Positions 1-7,600 of a stretch of DNA of 17,377 nt are shown piece after piece (the stretch's first letter is position 1; each line of letters starts with the position of its first letter). The DNA comes from Opitutia bacterium (GTDB taxonomy: Bacteria; Verrucomicrobiota; Verrucomicrobiia; Opitutales; UBA953): assembly GCA_021204635.1 (NCBI GenBank), contig JAJPZB010000129.1:1-17377 (forward strand), given 5' to 3'. The notes beneath the pieces are model-generated. The model had not been told where the DNA came from. It made no database searches and was given only the letters and a program-made list of their open reading frames with translations. A program made the translations under genes and the position numbers.

Positions 1-41
1 ACCACTAACGTGGTCCCCTCCCGCTAACTTAGCGGGAGAAT
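1..41. repeat. Double-hairpin dispersed repeat, copy 1 (starts at window edge)
   Basis: A 41-bp unit identical to 200-240. It holds two adjacent hairpins: ACCAC (1-5), loop TAAC, GTGGT (10-14); then CTCCCGCTAA (18-27), one base, TTAGCGGGAG (29-38), an almost perfect palindrome. The part of the repeat upstream of the first hairpin, seen in the other two copies, would lie outside the window. In this copy only, GCGGGAG at 32-38 can alternatively pair with CTCCCGC at 52-58. Function is unknown; the layout resembles REP-like or transcript-end elements, which is inference. Confidence 0.85.
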
Positions 42-75
42 TACGTGTGGGCTCCCGCATCGCAGGTGGAAAGCC

Positions 76-162
76 GGGTTGGTGGTGGGGGCAAGTGCCA
101 CGAGAGTTAGTGGTAGGGATTATTTCGGAGGGTTGGTGGTGGCAGTTGGGTTGGTGGTGGGG
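76..162 (+). repeat. Three G-rich GGGTTGGTGGTGG motifs
   Basis: Copies of GGGTTGGTGGTGG lie at 76-88, 130-142 and 148-160, all with the G-rich strand on plus. Each has four GG runs separated by TT, T and T, the spacing needed for a two-tetrad G-quadruplex. Between the first and second lies CCAC (98-101), GAGAGTTA, GTGG (110-113), which looks like a degenerate reverse-orientation version of the first hairpin of the double-hairpin repeat. No gene is supported here. Confidence 0.75.
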
Positions 163-167
163 AGCAA

Positions 168-258
168 AGTCAGGCAACGTTCAACGGACACACTCCCTCA
201 CCACTAACGTGGTCCCCTCCCGCTAACTTAGCGGGAGAATCGCGCACTGCGTGCGCGA
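168..258. repeat. Double-hairpin dispersed repeat, copy 2 with third hairpin
   Basis: The 168-236 part matches 17309-17377 with only scattered substitutions, so the repeat unit is about 70 bp: a lead AGTCAGGC..CACTCCCTC followed by the two hairpins, ACCAC/GTGGT (200-204 with 209-213) and CTCCCGCTAA/TTAGCGGGAG (217-226 with 228-237). Directly after it a third hairpin, TCGCGCAC-TGC-GTGCGCGA (240-258), is unique to this copy. This is the only copy seen complete with both flanks. Confidence 0.85.
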
Positions 259-298
259 GGTAATTACAATCCCAACCTGCCGCAACAAACCCTCGCCT

Positions 299-515
299 CC
301 ACCACCATCCCTGCCACCACTAACCCAAGTCTCACCACCAACCCATGCCGCCACAATCGTGAGGGACGTTAGTCCCGAACAAATCCGTTGTGACAACAAT
401 CGTGGCAGGTTTGTCGTAGCGCTACGTTTGTTGCCACCACCAACCCAATTCTCGCCACCGACCCGGCTTAACTCCACCACTAACCCGCCGCCACTAACCC
501 ACCACCACCACCACA
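299..515 (-). repeat. Array of C-rich CCACCACCAACCC motifs (G-rich on minus)
   Basis: This is the complement of the G-rich motif, copied many times with small changes. Clear units lie at 314-326 (CCACCACTAACCC), 333-344, 434-446, 474-486 and 487-500. Degenerate ones lie at 299-311 and 454-464, and an (ACC)n run at 501-512. The T/C alternation in CTAACCC against CCAACCC shows diverged copies. The tract runs up to the stop codon of the zinc ribbon gene at 519. Open frames here translate to Pro/Thr-rich or Trp/Gly-rich repeats and are not believed. With 1-298 this makes a gene-free stretch of about 518 bp. Confidence 0.75.
363..426. repeat. Two small palindromes inside the C-rich array
   Basis: GGGAC-GTTA-GTCCC at 363-376 is a 5-bp stem with the loop GTTA. 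That is the reverse complement of the TAAC loop in the double-hairpin repeat, although the stem sequence differs. CGTAGC|GCTACG at 415-426 is a perfect 12-bp palindrome. Both lie in the 90-bp gap that separates two groups of CCACCACCAACCC motifs. Confidence 0.6.
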
Positions 516-518
516 GAC

Positions 519-752
519 TCAGAATTTGAGGCGCGTGTTTTTCAAGCCGCACTTTGGGCAGGCGGCGACTTCGCGGGAGCGTGGGCGCGAGTAAATTTCG
601 CCGCAGCGAATGCAGTAGAACACGGTTGTGATGCGCAGGTGGTCTTGCGTGAGCCTGTCGCGGCGGTTGTAAAAAAATCCGACGAGCAGGAAAAGCACGA
701 GCGCGATGCCGATTATCGCTGCGAAGAAAACGTCTATGCCAACATCGAACAT
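519..752 (-). CDS. Small membrane-anchored zinc ribbon protein
   Basis: A 77-aa protein of unknown function. Residues about 8-27 form one hydrophobic segment (FFAAIIGIALVLFLLVGFF) followed by a basic stretch NRRDR, so the C-terminal part probably faces the cytoplasm. Two CxxC knuckles, C47-I-R-C50 and C65-P-K-C68, are 14 residues apart and make a typical rubredoxin-like zinc ribbon. It starts with ATG 21 nt after the stop of the WbpM-type dehydratase on the same strand, so the two are probably cotranscribed. No strong ribosome binding site is visible. The metal site is inferred from cysteine spacing. Such small proteins may be adaptors or merely structural; nothing in the sequence fixes a role. 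The gene ends against the C-rich repeat array. Confidence 0.8.
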   Translation of the reverse strand: MFDVGIDVFFAAIIGIALVLFLLVGFFYNRRDRLTQDHLRITTVFYCIRCGEIYSRPRSREVAACPKCGLKNTRLKF

Positions 753-773
753 TTTTGCTTGACTAAGTGCGAA

Positions 774-2753
774 TTAATCGAATGACGGTCGGTATTCGGG
801 CACGATTCCGCAGAGTTGCTCTTTGACTTTGTTGCGGTCGGGGACGTGGGCGATTTCGCCGACGAGGTCGCGCAGATCGTAGAGTTTCTCGTATGGCAGT
901 GGCGTGGATTTGAAGCGCGTTATTCGCGGGTGTCCGGAGGGTTCGTAATCCTCGCCGGAGGATTTCAATTCCTCGAAAAGTTTTTCGCCCGGGCGCAGGC
1001 CTGTGATTTCGATGTCGATATCGACGCCGGGCTCCAATCCGCTCAGGCGAATGAGGTGGCGCGCGATGTCGATTATCTTCACGGGTTCGCCCATATCCAA
1101 GACGTAGATGCTGCCGTTTTTGCCGATGACGCCGGTTTGCAGCACGAGCCCGACGGCCTCGGGAATCGTCATGAAATAGCGCTTCATCTCGGCGGAGGTC
1201 ACGGTGAGCGGGCCGCCGGCGGCAATTTGCTTTTTGAACGTGGGAATTACGGAGCCGGACGAGCCGAGGACATTGCCGAAGCGCACCGCCATGAAGCGCG
1301 TTTTGTTCCCCGGTTTTTGCGAAATGGATTGGAGCATTATTTCCGCGATTCGCTTGGAGACGCCCATCGCGCTCGTCGGGTTGATCGCCTTGTCTGTCGA
1401 GATCATCACGCAGGCTTCGGTCTCGTATTTTGTGGCGAGTTCAAAAATTTTGAGGGAGCCGAGCGAGTTGTTTTTCAGCGCCTCTGCCGGCTGGCGTTCC
1501 ATGAGCGGAACGTGTTTGTGCGCGGCGGCGTGGAAAATGATTTCGGGGCGATATTTGCGGAAAATTTCGTCCATGCGCGGCGCGTCGAGAATGTCTGCAA
1601 TTTCGGGCACGATGCATTCTTTGCAGCCGTTTGCGATCAAATCTTGTTCCACGGGGAACATCAGCACTTCGCATTGCTCGACGAGGATCAGGCGCGCAGG
1701 CGTGCACGCGACAACTTGCCGGCAAATTTCGCTTCCGATCGAGCCTCCGGCGCCCGTGACGAGCACGACTTTGCCGTTGAGCATCTTTGCGATGTCTTCG
1801 CCGTTGAGGTCCAATTTCGGGCGATCGAGCAAATCTGCGATATCGAACTCGCGCAGCGGGGCGAACGACATTTTGCCGAGGGAAAGTTCTTCCAAACTCG
1901 GCGTGAGCGTGACCTTCAAGCCGGCGTCTGCGGCGATTTTGCGAATTTCGCGGACGCGGGAAATTTTTGCGGTCGGGATCGCGATGGCAATTTCGTCAAA
2001 TTTGTAGCGCTTTCGCCAATATTCGACGTCGTCGAGCGGACCGACGACGGGAATGCCGCAGATGGAAAGCCCTCTTTTGCTCTTGGAATCGTCGAAAAAC
2101 ACGACGGGTAATTTCCGAATTTTCGGCTTTTGTTTCAGCATTGCGGCGAGCATTGAGCCGGCGTCGCCCGCGCCAAAAATTGCGATGCGCGTCGTCGTCG
2201 AGCCCTTTTCTGCTCCGCCTCCGTTATTGCGTTCCCACACGAAGCGCAGCAGGACGCGCACGGTGCAAACCGCGGCAGAGGCGACGAAGAAATCCAAGAA
2301 CAAAACGCGTTTCGGCCCGAGATATTCCCCGATATCGGGCACGAACGAGAGTATCAAAAGCAGGAAAACCGCGACAAAAATGCGCGAGCAAATCACGAGC
2401 GCGTCGCGAATCGGGAAATATCGCAGCATTGAGCGATATACGCCCGAGCCATACAAAATCACCAACTGAACGAGGACGATGGGCAGCGCGAAAATCAGGA
2501 TCTGCTCGCGCGGCTGAATGATCGGCCTGTAATTCGGAAAATCTCCGTTGCAAAGAAGCCAGGAGCAGACCTCGTGGGAAAACACATAGGACGCGAGGAG
2601 GAGAGCGGCGAGGCAGATAATTCGGACGATCACGGAATTAATATGCAAACCAACCGAAACCCCGCCAAACCTTTTTCGGCTCTGCGATTTTTGCGAAACA
2701 GTTAATTGTCGAGGTCGGTTTTTTTTCTGTGCGGTGGGGGTTTCTCGGCTCAT
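774..2753 (-). CDS. CapD/WbpM/PglF-type membrane nucleotide-sugar 4,6-dehydratase
   Basis: A 659-aa member of the long-form nucleotide-sugar dehydratase family that converts UDP-GlcNAc (or a relative) to a 4-keto-6-deoxy sugar for surface polysaccharide or protein glycosylation. Four membrane segments lie at about 39-58, 84-105, 122-139 and 149-170. A first nucleotide-binding domain follows, with FGAGDAGS (193-200). The catalytic SDR domain has TGAGGSIG (333-340), AAAHKH (409-414) and STDKAINPT (452-460), and Met463 with Lys467 in place of the usual YxxxK. The Thr453/Asp454/Lys455/Met463/Lys467 set matches what is described for PglF and WbpM. I chose the ATG at 2753; the frame stays open to a TTG at 2801 that would add 16 residues. 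Exact sugar substrate is unknown. It is transcribed away from the icd group and is followed by the zinc ribbon gene. Confidence 0.93.
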   Translation of the reverse strand: MSRETPTAQKKNRPRQLTVSQKSQSRKRFGGVSVGLHINSVIVRIICLAALLLASYVFSHEVCSWLLCNGDFPNYRPIIQPREQILIFALPIVLVQLVILYGSGVYRSMLRYFPIRDALVICSRIFVAVFLLLILSFVPDIGEYLGPKRVLFLDFFVASAAVCTVRVLLRFVWERNNGGGAEKGSTTTRIAIFGAGDAGSMLAAMLKQKPKIRKLPVVFFDDSKSKRGLSICGIPVVGPLDDVEYWRKRYKFDEIAIAIPTAKISRVREIRKIAADAGLKVTLTPSLEELSLGKMSFAPLREFDIADLLDRPKLDLNGEDIAKMLNGKVVLVTGAGGSIGSEICRQVVACTPARLILVEQCEVLMFPVEQDLIANGCKECIVPEIADILDAPRMDEIFRKYRPEIIFHAAAHKHVPLMERQPAEALKNNSLGSLKIFELATKYETEACVMISTDKAINPTSAMGVSKRIAEIMLQSISQKPGNKTRFMAVRFGNVLGSSGSVIPTFKKQIAAGGPLTVTSAEMKRYFMTIPEAVGLVLQTGVIGKNGSIYVLDMGEPVKIIDIARHLIRLSGLEPGVDIDIEITGLRPGEKLFEELKSSGEDYEPSGHPRITRFKSTPLPYEKLYDLRDLVGEIAHVPDRNKVKEQLCGIVPEYRPSFD

Positions 2754-2944
2754 TGTTTTTGTTGTGTAGTCGGATGTCGATATGTTGTCTTTTCCTCGCA
2801 AATGCGGGAACTTTTATTCTCCAACTTTTTGCCCACAGTCTTCAAGCCTTTTCCCGTAGCGGGTTGCGCCGGCGGGCGCGCGCAAAATCTCGTAGCGTTT
2901 TTGAATTTGAAAGAGCGTTAATGAGGCTTCATTCTCGCAGAACC

Positions 2945-3322
2945 ATGCCAGAAAACAACATCGTTCCCTCGAAGTCCGCCGCGCAGTTTGAGCGCGCGAT
3001 GATTCGCCTTGCCGCGAAATTTCCGCCGAACAACAACTTTGTTTGCAGCTACGAAGTTTTTGTTGAGGGGAAGTTTTTCAATCCGGAATCCGGTCGCTCT
3101 GCGATGATCAATTTTGTGCAAAGCGGTGCGCAACTTGAAAAGTCGTACTTCGACTACGGGCGATTCTGCTTTTTTATGCCGAACTCGGTTTTGCCGATGT
3201 TTGAAGACATTTTGACCGGCACTAACGCGAAGCTCGCCGTGCACTTTGTCGTGGAAAATAACAGACCCGCGCGCGACCAATCCGAGGCACAATTCAAAAT
3301 CGCGTTTAAAACGGCGCTGTAA
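2945..3322 (+). CDS. Hypothetical protein, 125 aa
   Basis: I do not recognise this family. The product is soluble: no signal peptide or membrane segment. It opens with a polar stretch, then a mixed region with FVCSYEVFVEGKFFNPE (32-48), MINFVQSG (54-61) and FMPNSVLPMFEDIL (77-90), and ends with a charged helix-like tail. Alternating hydrophobic residues at 32-40, 72-78 and 97-104 suggest a small beta-rich domain (inference). The start is uncertain: ATG 2945 gives MPENN, while an in-frame ATG at 2921, preceded by a GAAAGAG stretch, would add 8 residues. It lies 28 nt before icd on the same strand and probably shares its transcript. Confidence 0.75.
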   Translation: MPENNIVPSKSAAQFERAMIRLAAKFPPNNNFVCSYEVFVEGKFFNPESGRSAMINFVQSGAQLEKSYFDYGRFCFFMPNSVLPMFEDILTGTNAKLAVHFVVENNRPARDQSEAQFKIAFKTAL

Positions 3323-3350
3323 TTCGCGCACACGCAACATCGAAAAACAA

Positions 3351-4595
3351 ATGCCGGAGAAAATTTCTTTAGACGCCGCCGGAAAACTCGTCGTCCCCGC
3401 GCGCCCGACAATTCCTTTCATTCGCGGCGACGGAAGCGGGTCCGACATTTGGGCGGCTGCCTCGCGCGCGATTGACGCCGCAGTGGAAAAAGCTTATGCG
3501 GGCGCGCGAAGAATCGAGTGGCTCGAAGTATTTGCCGGAGACGCGGCGTTGGCGAAGTGCGGAACGCGGCTTCCCGACGAGACAATGGCGGCATTTCGCG
3601 AATTTCTCGTCGGCATAAAAGGCCCGCTCACGACGCCCGTCGGCAAGGGCGAGCGCTCGCTGAACGTCCGCCTGCGGCAGGCGCTCGACCTCTATGTTTG
3701 CCTGCGCCCCGTCAAATATTTTGGCGGAATTGAGACGCCGGTGAAGCGCCCCGAGAACGTCGATATCGTCGTGTTCCGCGAAAACACCGAGGACATTTAC
3801 GCGGGGATCGATTGGGCTGCGGGGACACCGAAGGCCTTGCGCGCGCTCGAGATTTTGCGGACGGAATTCCCCGACGATTTTGCGAAAATCCGCTTTGGTG
3901 GCGAGACGCCGCAGGAGATTGGGATTGGCGTGAAGCCGGTTTCCAAGTCGGGCACGCAGAGGCTCGTGCGCGCCGCGTTGGAATATGCGATCGCGGGCGG
4001 GCGCAAATCTGTGACGCTCGTCCACAAAGGCAACATCATGAAGTTCACGGAGGGCGCGTTTCGCGACTGGGGCTTCGAGGTCGCGCGGACGGAGTTTGGA
4101 GCGGAGCCTTTCGGGAGCGGGCCGTGGCTGAAAATTCCGGCAGGGAAACGAGGCGCTGGGATTGTCGTCAAAGATTGCATTTGCGACGCGTTTTTGCAGG
4201 AAATTTTATTGCGTCCGCAGGACTTCGACGTCGTGGCGACGCTGAATTTGAACGGCGACTACATCTCGGACGCGCTCGCTGCGCAGGTTGGCGGCATAGG
4301 GATTTCCCCCGGCGGCAACATAAATTACGAGACGGGACACGCGATATTCGAGGCGACGCACGGCACCGCGCCAAAACTCGCGGGGACGGACACGGCGAAC
4401 CCGTCGTCGCTCCTGCTCTCTGCCGAAATGATGCTCCGCCACATGGGGTGGAACGAGGCGGCGGGGTTGGTGGTGAAGGGGATTGTCGGCGCGATTTCCG
4501 CGAAAACGGTGACGGGCGATCTCGCCGAAATGATGTCGCGCGCGCGAGCGTTGCGCTGCTCTGAATTTGCAGACGCCGTGATCGCGAACATGTGA
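3351..4595 (+). CDS. icd: Isocitrate dehydrogenase, NADP-type family
   Basis: A 414-aa TCA cycle enzyme oxidising isocitrate to 2-oxoglutarate and CO2; close in length to E. coli Icd (416 aa) and alignable to its very end (SEFADAVIANM). Substrate residues are present: S103 and N105 in RSLNVRLRQ, R109, R119, and FRENTEDIYAG (142-152). VHKGNIMKFTEGAF (224-237) and LNLNGDYISDALAAQ (298-312) are also intact. S103 matches the E. coli serine that AceK phosphorylates. Odd: by ungapped alignment, the E. coli NADP-recognition set Lys344, Tyr345, Val351, Tyr391, Arg395 becomes Lys342, Leu343, Ala349, Gly389, Glu393, so cofactor preference may be altered. The start is ATG 3351; the frame is open further upstream into the preceding gene, but the extension is unlike the family. 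Confidence 0.96.
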   Translation: MPEKISLDAAGKLVVPARPTIPFIRGDGSGSDIWAAASRAIDAAVEKAYAGARRIEWLEVFAGDAALAKCGTRLPDETMAAFREFLVGIKGPLTTPVGKGERSLNVRLRQALDLYVCLRPVKYFGGIETPVKRPENVDIVVFRENTEDIYAGIDWAAGTPKALRALEILRTEFPDDFAKIRFGGETPQEIGIGVKPVSKSGTQRLVRAALEYAIAGGRKSVTLVHKGNIMKFTEGAFRDWGFEVARTEFGAEPFGSGPWLKIPAGKRGAGIVVKDCICDAFLQEILLRPQDFDVVATLNLNGDYISDALAAQVGGIGISPGGNINYETGHAIFEATHGTAPKLAGTDTANPSSLLLSAEMMLRHMGWNEAAGLVVKGIVGAISAKTVTGDLAEMMSRARALRCSEFADAVIANM

Positions 4596-4596
4596 A

Positions 4597-4682
4597 AATC
4601 TCACCACCACCTCCACCAACACAAAGCCGCTCTCCCGCGCAACATTCGCTGAGGCAGCAAGCGCAAAAAATTTCGCAACAAC
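4597..4682. repeat. Short icd-asmA spacer with degenerate CCACCACC motif
   Basis: The 87-bp gap between icd and the AsmA-like gene starts with CTCACCACCACCTCCACCAAC at about 4601-4621, a degenerate relative of the C-rich repeat, and ends with a CAACAAC tract directly before the GTG start. No terminator is visible, so read-through from icd is plausible. Confidence 0.4.
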
Positions 4683-7600
4683 GTGAAACTCTCGACCCTG
4701 AAAAATTTTACACTGCGCACGCTCTACATTGTGGTGAAGAGCGTGATGGTGGTGTTGGATTGCGTCTTGGTCGTCGCGTTTTTGTTGCAGGCGGGATTGG
4801 TGTTTTTGGCGCAGTATGAGGTCGAGATCCCGCGAGCTTTGGTGGCGCGCGCGCTCGAGAAATTTACTCCCGAGGGGATGAAAATTTCTGTGGGGAACGT
4901 GAAAATCCGTCAACTCGCTGTTGTCACGGCGGAGGAAATTTCCGTCTCGGACGCCGCCGGAGCGGACCACCTGCTCTTCGCGCGCCGCGCCGTTGCCTCG
5001 TTTGATTGGCGCAATTTTTTGTTCGCGGAATTTCTTCCGCAAAAAGTGCTCATCGACGACGCCTCGCTGCGTTGCCCCGCCGCGAAATCCATGACGGGCG
5101 CGCCGGAGGACGTTTTGGAAAGTTGCCGCTTCTGGCTCTCGCGGGAGCGCTCGAACACGCTAAAAATCCACACGGTTCAAGGCGTGTTCGCGGGCACGCC
5201 GATTCTCGTCGGTGGCGAGTTTCCGTATTGGCGCACAAAATTTTTCATCACCGACGGCAACAATGCCGAAGCCGCCGATAACGGTGGTGGCGACGATGAC
5301 AACGGAGCTGCGAGTGTTGTCGCAACAATCTCGGAGGTCGCGGGTGCATTGTCGCAGGCTCGGCAACGCTTTGAGAGCGCCGACATCGGGGAAAACTTTC
5401 TCGTGGAAATTTCTTTGACCGCCGAGGGCAACGGCAATGTCGGAATCGCCGCGCAAATTCTCTGCGACACATTCGCGAACTCGGATATCAATTTCGCGGC
5501 GAAAAATTTGTCCGCCTCGCAGAGCGGAATTTTTGATTTTGGCGAGAATGCGTTTGTCGCCGATGCGCCGCTTAAAATCACGGCGGAATCGGCGGGCATA
5601 AAAATCGGCGACGGGATTTTGGATTCGTGGCGGCTCGCGACAAGCGGCGTCGAGATCGTCGTGCCCGCGAATTTTGCCGCAGAAAATTTGCAAGACTTTT
5701 TGCCCAAAAAAATTCTCGTGCGCGCGGACGATATCTACGGAGAAAATTTTCTCCACGGGCGCTTCGACGCGTTTTCGCCTGTCGCCGAGATCGAATCGCC
5801 GGACTTTGTCGAGCACAAAACGCTGAGCACCTGCGTGAATCTCGTGGCGGCGGGGACTCCGATTGCCCTCGCGGCAGAGTACTCGCCCGACGCCGTGCGC
5901 GTGGATTTTTCATGCGAGCCCGACGTCGAGAAAATTCTCGCCATTCCGCAAATCGCAGCCGTCGTCCCGCCCGACGCGAAGCAATTGCGCTTGCGCGATT
6001 TCATCACGGCGCGCGGGCATGTCGAAATTTCCACGGCAGGCGAATTTCGGCGCGCGGACTTTCTCGTGGATTCCGGCGCGGCGGATTGGCGCATGGTTCA
6101 CGCAACTTCCCTGCATTGTCGCGGGAGCATTTCTCCAGCGGGGCTGCACGTTGATCTCGCGCAAGTTCGCGGCAAGAAATTCTGCGCAAACGCCCGCGTC
6201 GATACTGAGCTGAGCGCCGTCGGCAAATACAGGATTCAGGCGTTTGGCACAATCGAAAATCCCGAGGCGCTCGACGACTATCTTGGCTGGTTTTGGTGGC
6301 GAATTTGGAAGAATTTGAAGCTCGGACCTTCCGAAACGACGCCGCGAGCAGACATCGACGTGTATGGCACTTGGGACCCGAAATCCAATTGGGAACACGT
6401 TTATGGCGCAATCGCCGGCGAAAACGCGCTCGGTGGCGGCGTCCTCGTCGATAAAGTGCGGCTGAGAATCGCGGAAGAGCCGAACCTCATTGCCGCGTTT
6501 GACATGGGCTTTGTCCGTGGCGACAACATCGTCTCCGGCTCGCTCCAATGGCATTACGCGCTCGAGCCGAAATATTATTTCCGCGACTTCCGCTTTGCGT
6601 TCTCGGGCTCGATGCCGCCGCACGACGTTTTCAACATCGTCGGAGAAGGTTTGCCGGAGGCATTCGGCGACATTCTCGTGCGCGACGGCGCAGGAACGGC
6701 GGACGTTTTCGGCTACATCAGCGGCAGCGAAGAATTTTTCCCGACGCCGCGCGTTGCAATTTCCGTGGATGTTAAAAGCGCGCCTGGGGATTTCGCGATT
6801 TTCGGGATAGAAGGTAGCGATTTCGCGGGGAAAATTCTCTACGACAGCGGCGCCGTGCAGGTTGCGCCATTTTCGGCAAGGCTCGGCGAAGGTAGCGTCT
6901 CGGGCGGAATTAACGTGAAATTCCCCGAGCCGATTCAGGCGGACGGCACGAGGGTCTCGCTCAGCGTGCGCGCGAGAAGCGTGCCAAAGGGGAATCTGCT
7001 CGAGGTCGTGAATGCACTCAAAGCCGCGTCTTCGCCGGCGGCACCCGCCACCACCGTCGCCGCCGACAACGACGGCGATGAAGCCGACACTCGCGACGGC
7101 AACGCCAAAATCGCCCGCGACAACAATGGGCAGAAGCCCGAACTCGACTTCGAGAAAACCCTCGCCGACGGCGGCTCGCTCGAAAACGACCACTCGAAAA
7201 TTGATATCAACTTCTCGGGAAAAATAACTTTGCCGGACGTAAATTCGCTGACTGCGCGCGGGACGTTTTCGATGGAAGACCCGACGCTTTTGGACTTGCA
7301 AATTTTCGGCGACTTCTCGCGGCTTCTGCAATCGCTGAAAATCCCGCTGACCTCGTTTGCGTTCACACAGGCGTCATCGCCGGTCAACATCGAAAACGGA
7401 AAAATTTATTTCCCCGCGCTGAAAATTTCCGGCGAAAGCGGGCAGATAGATATTTCCGCAAACTGCGACATCTCCGACGGGAAAATCGACGGTTCCGCAG
7501 TGTTTTACAACACGCGCTTCACCGACCTCCCGCTCGTCGGGCAAGTCGTCGATTTCGTCTCCGCCTCGACAAAATTCTTGCCGATAAAAATTTCCGGCAC

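Noticed and set aside
76..515. CRISPR array
   Set aside because: Units are about 13 bp, diverged, unevenly spaced and in both orientations; spacers are not of constant length and no cas genes are present.
223..552. Open frames on both strands in the repeat region (Trp/Gly-rich on minus, Pro/Thr-rich on plus)
   Set aside because: They translate the CCACCACCAACCC array and the hairpins; composition is pure repeat and no start signal supports them.
816..2111. Plus-strand open frame of 431 codons opposite the WbpM-type gene
   Set aside because: It is the antisense shadow of a well-supported gene, is full of Ala/Arg/Phe/Asp typical of such shadows, and shows no motif.
2754..2801. TTG start adding 16 residues to the WbpM-type protein
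   Set aside because: ATG at 2753 is available, and the extra residues are polar and unlike a required part of the family.
5910..7331. Minus-strand open frame of 473 codons inside the AsmA-like gene
   Set aside because: Arg/Ala/Val-rich shadow of the plus-strand gene, with no domain and no start signal.
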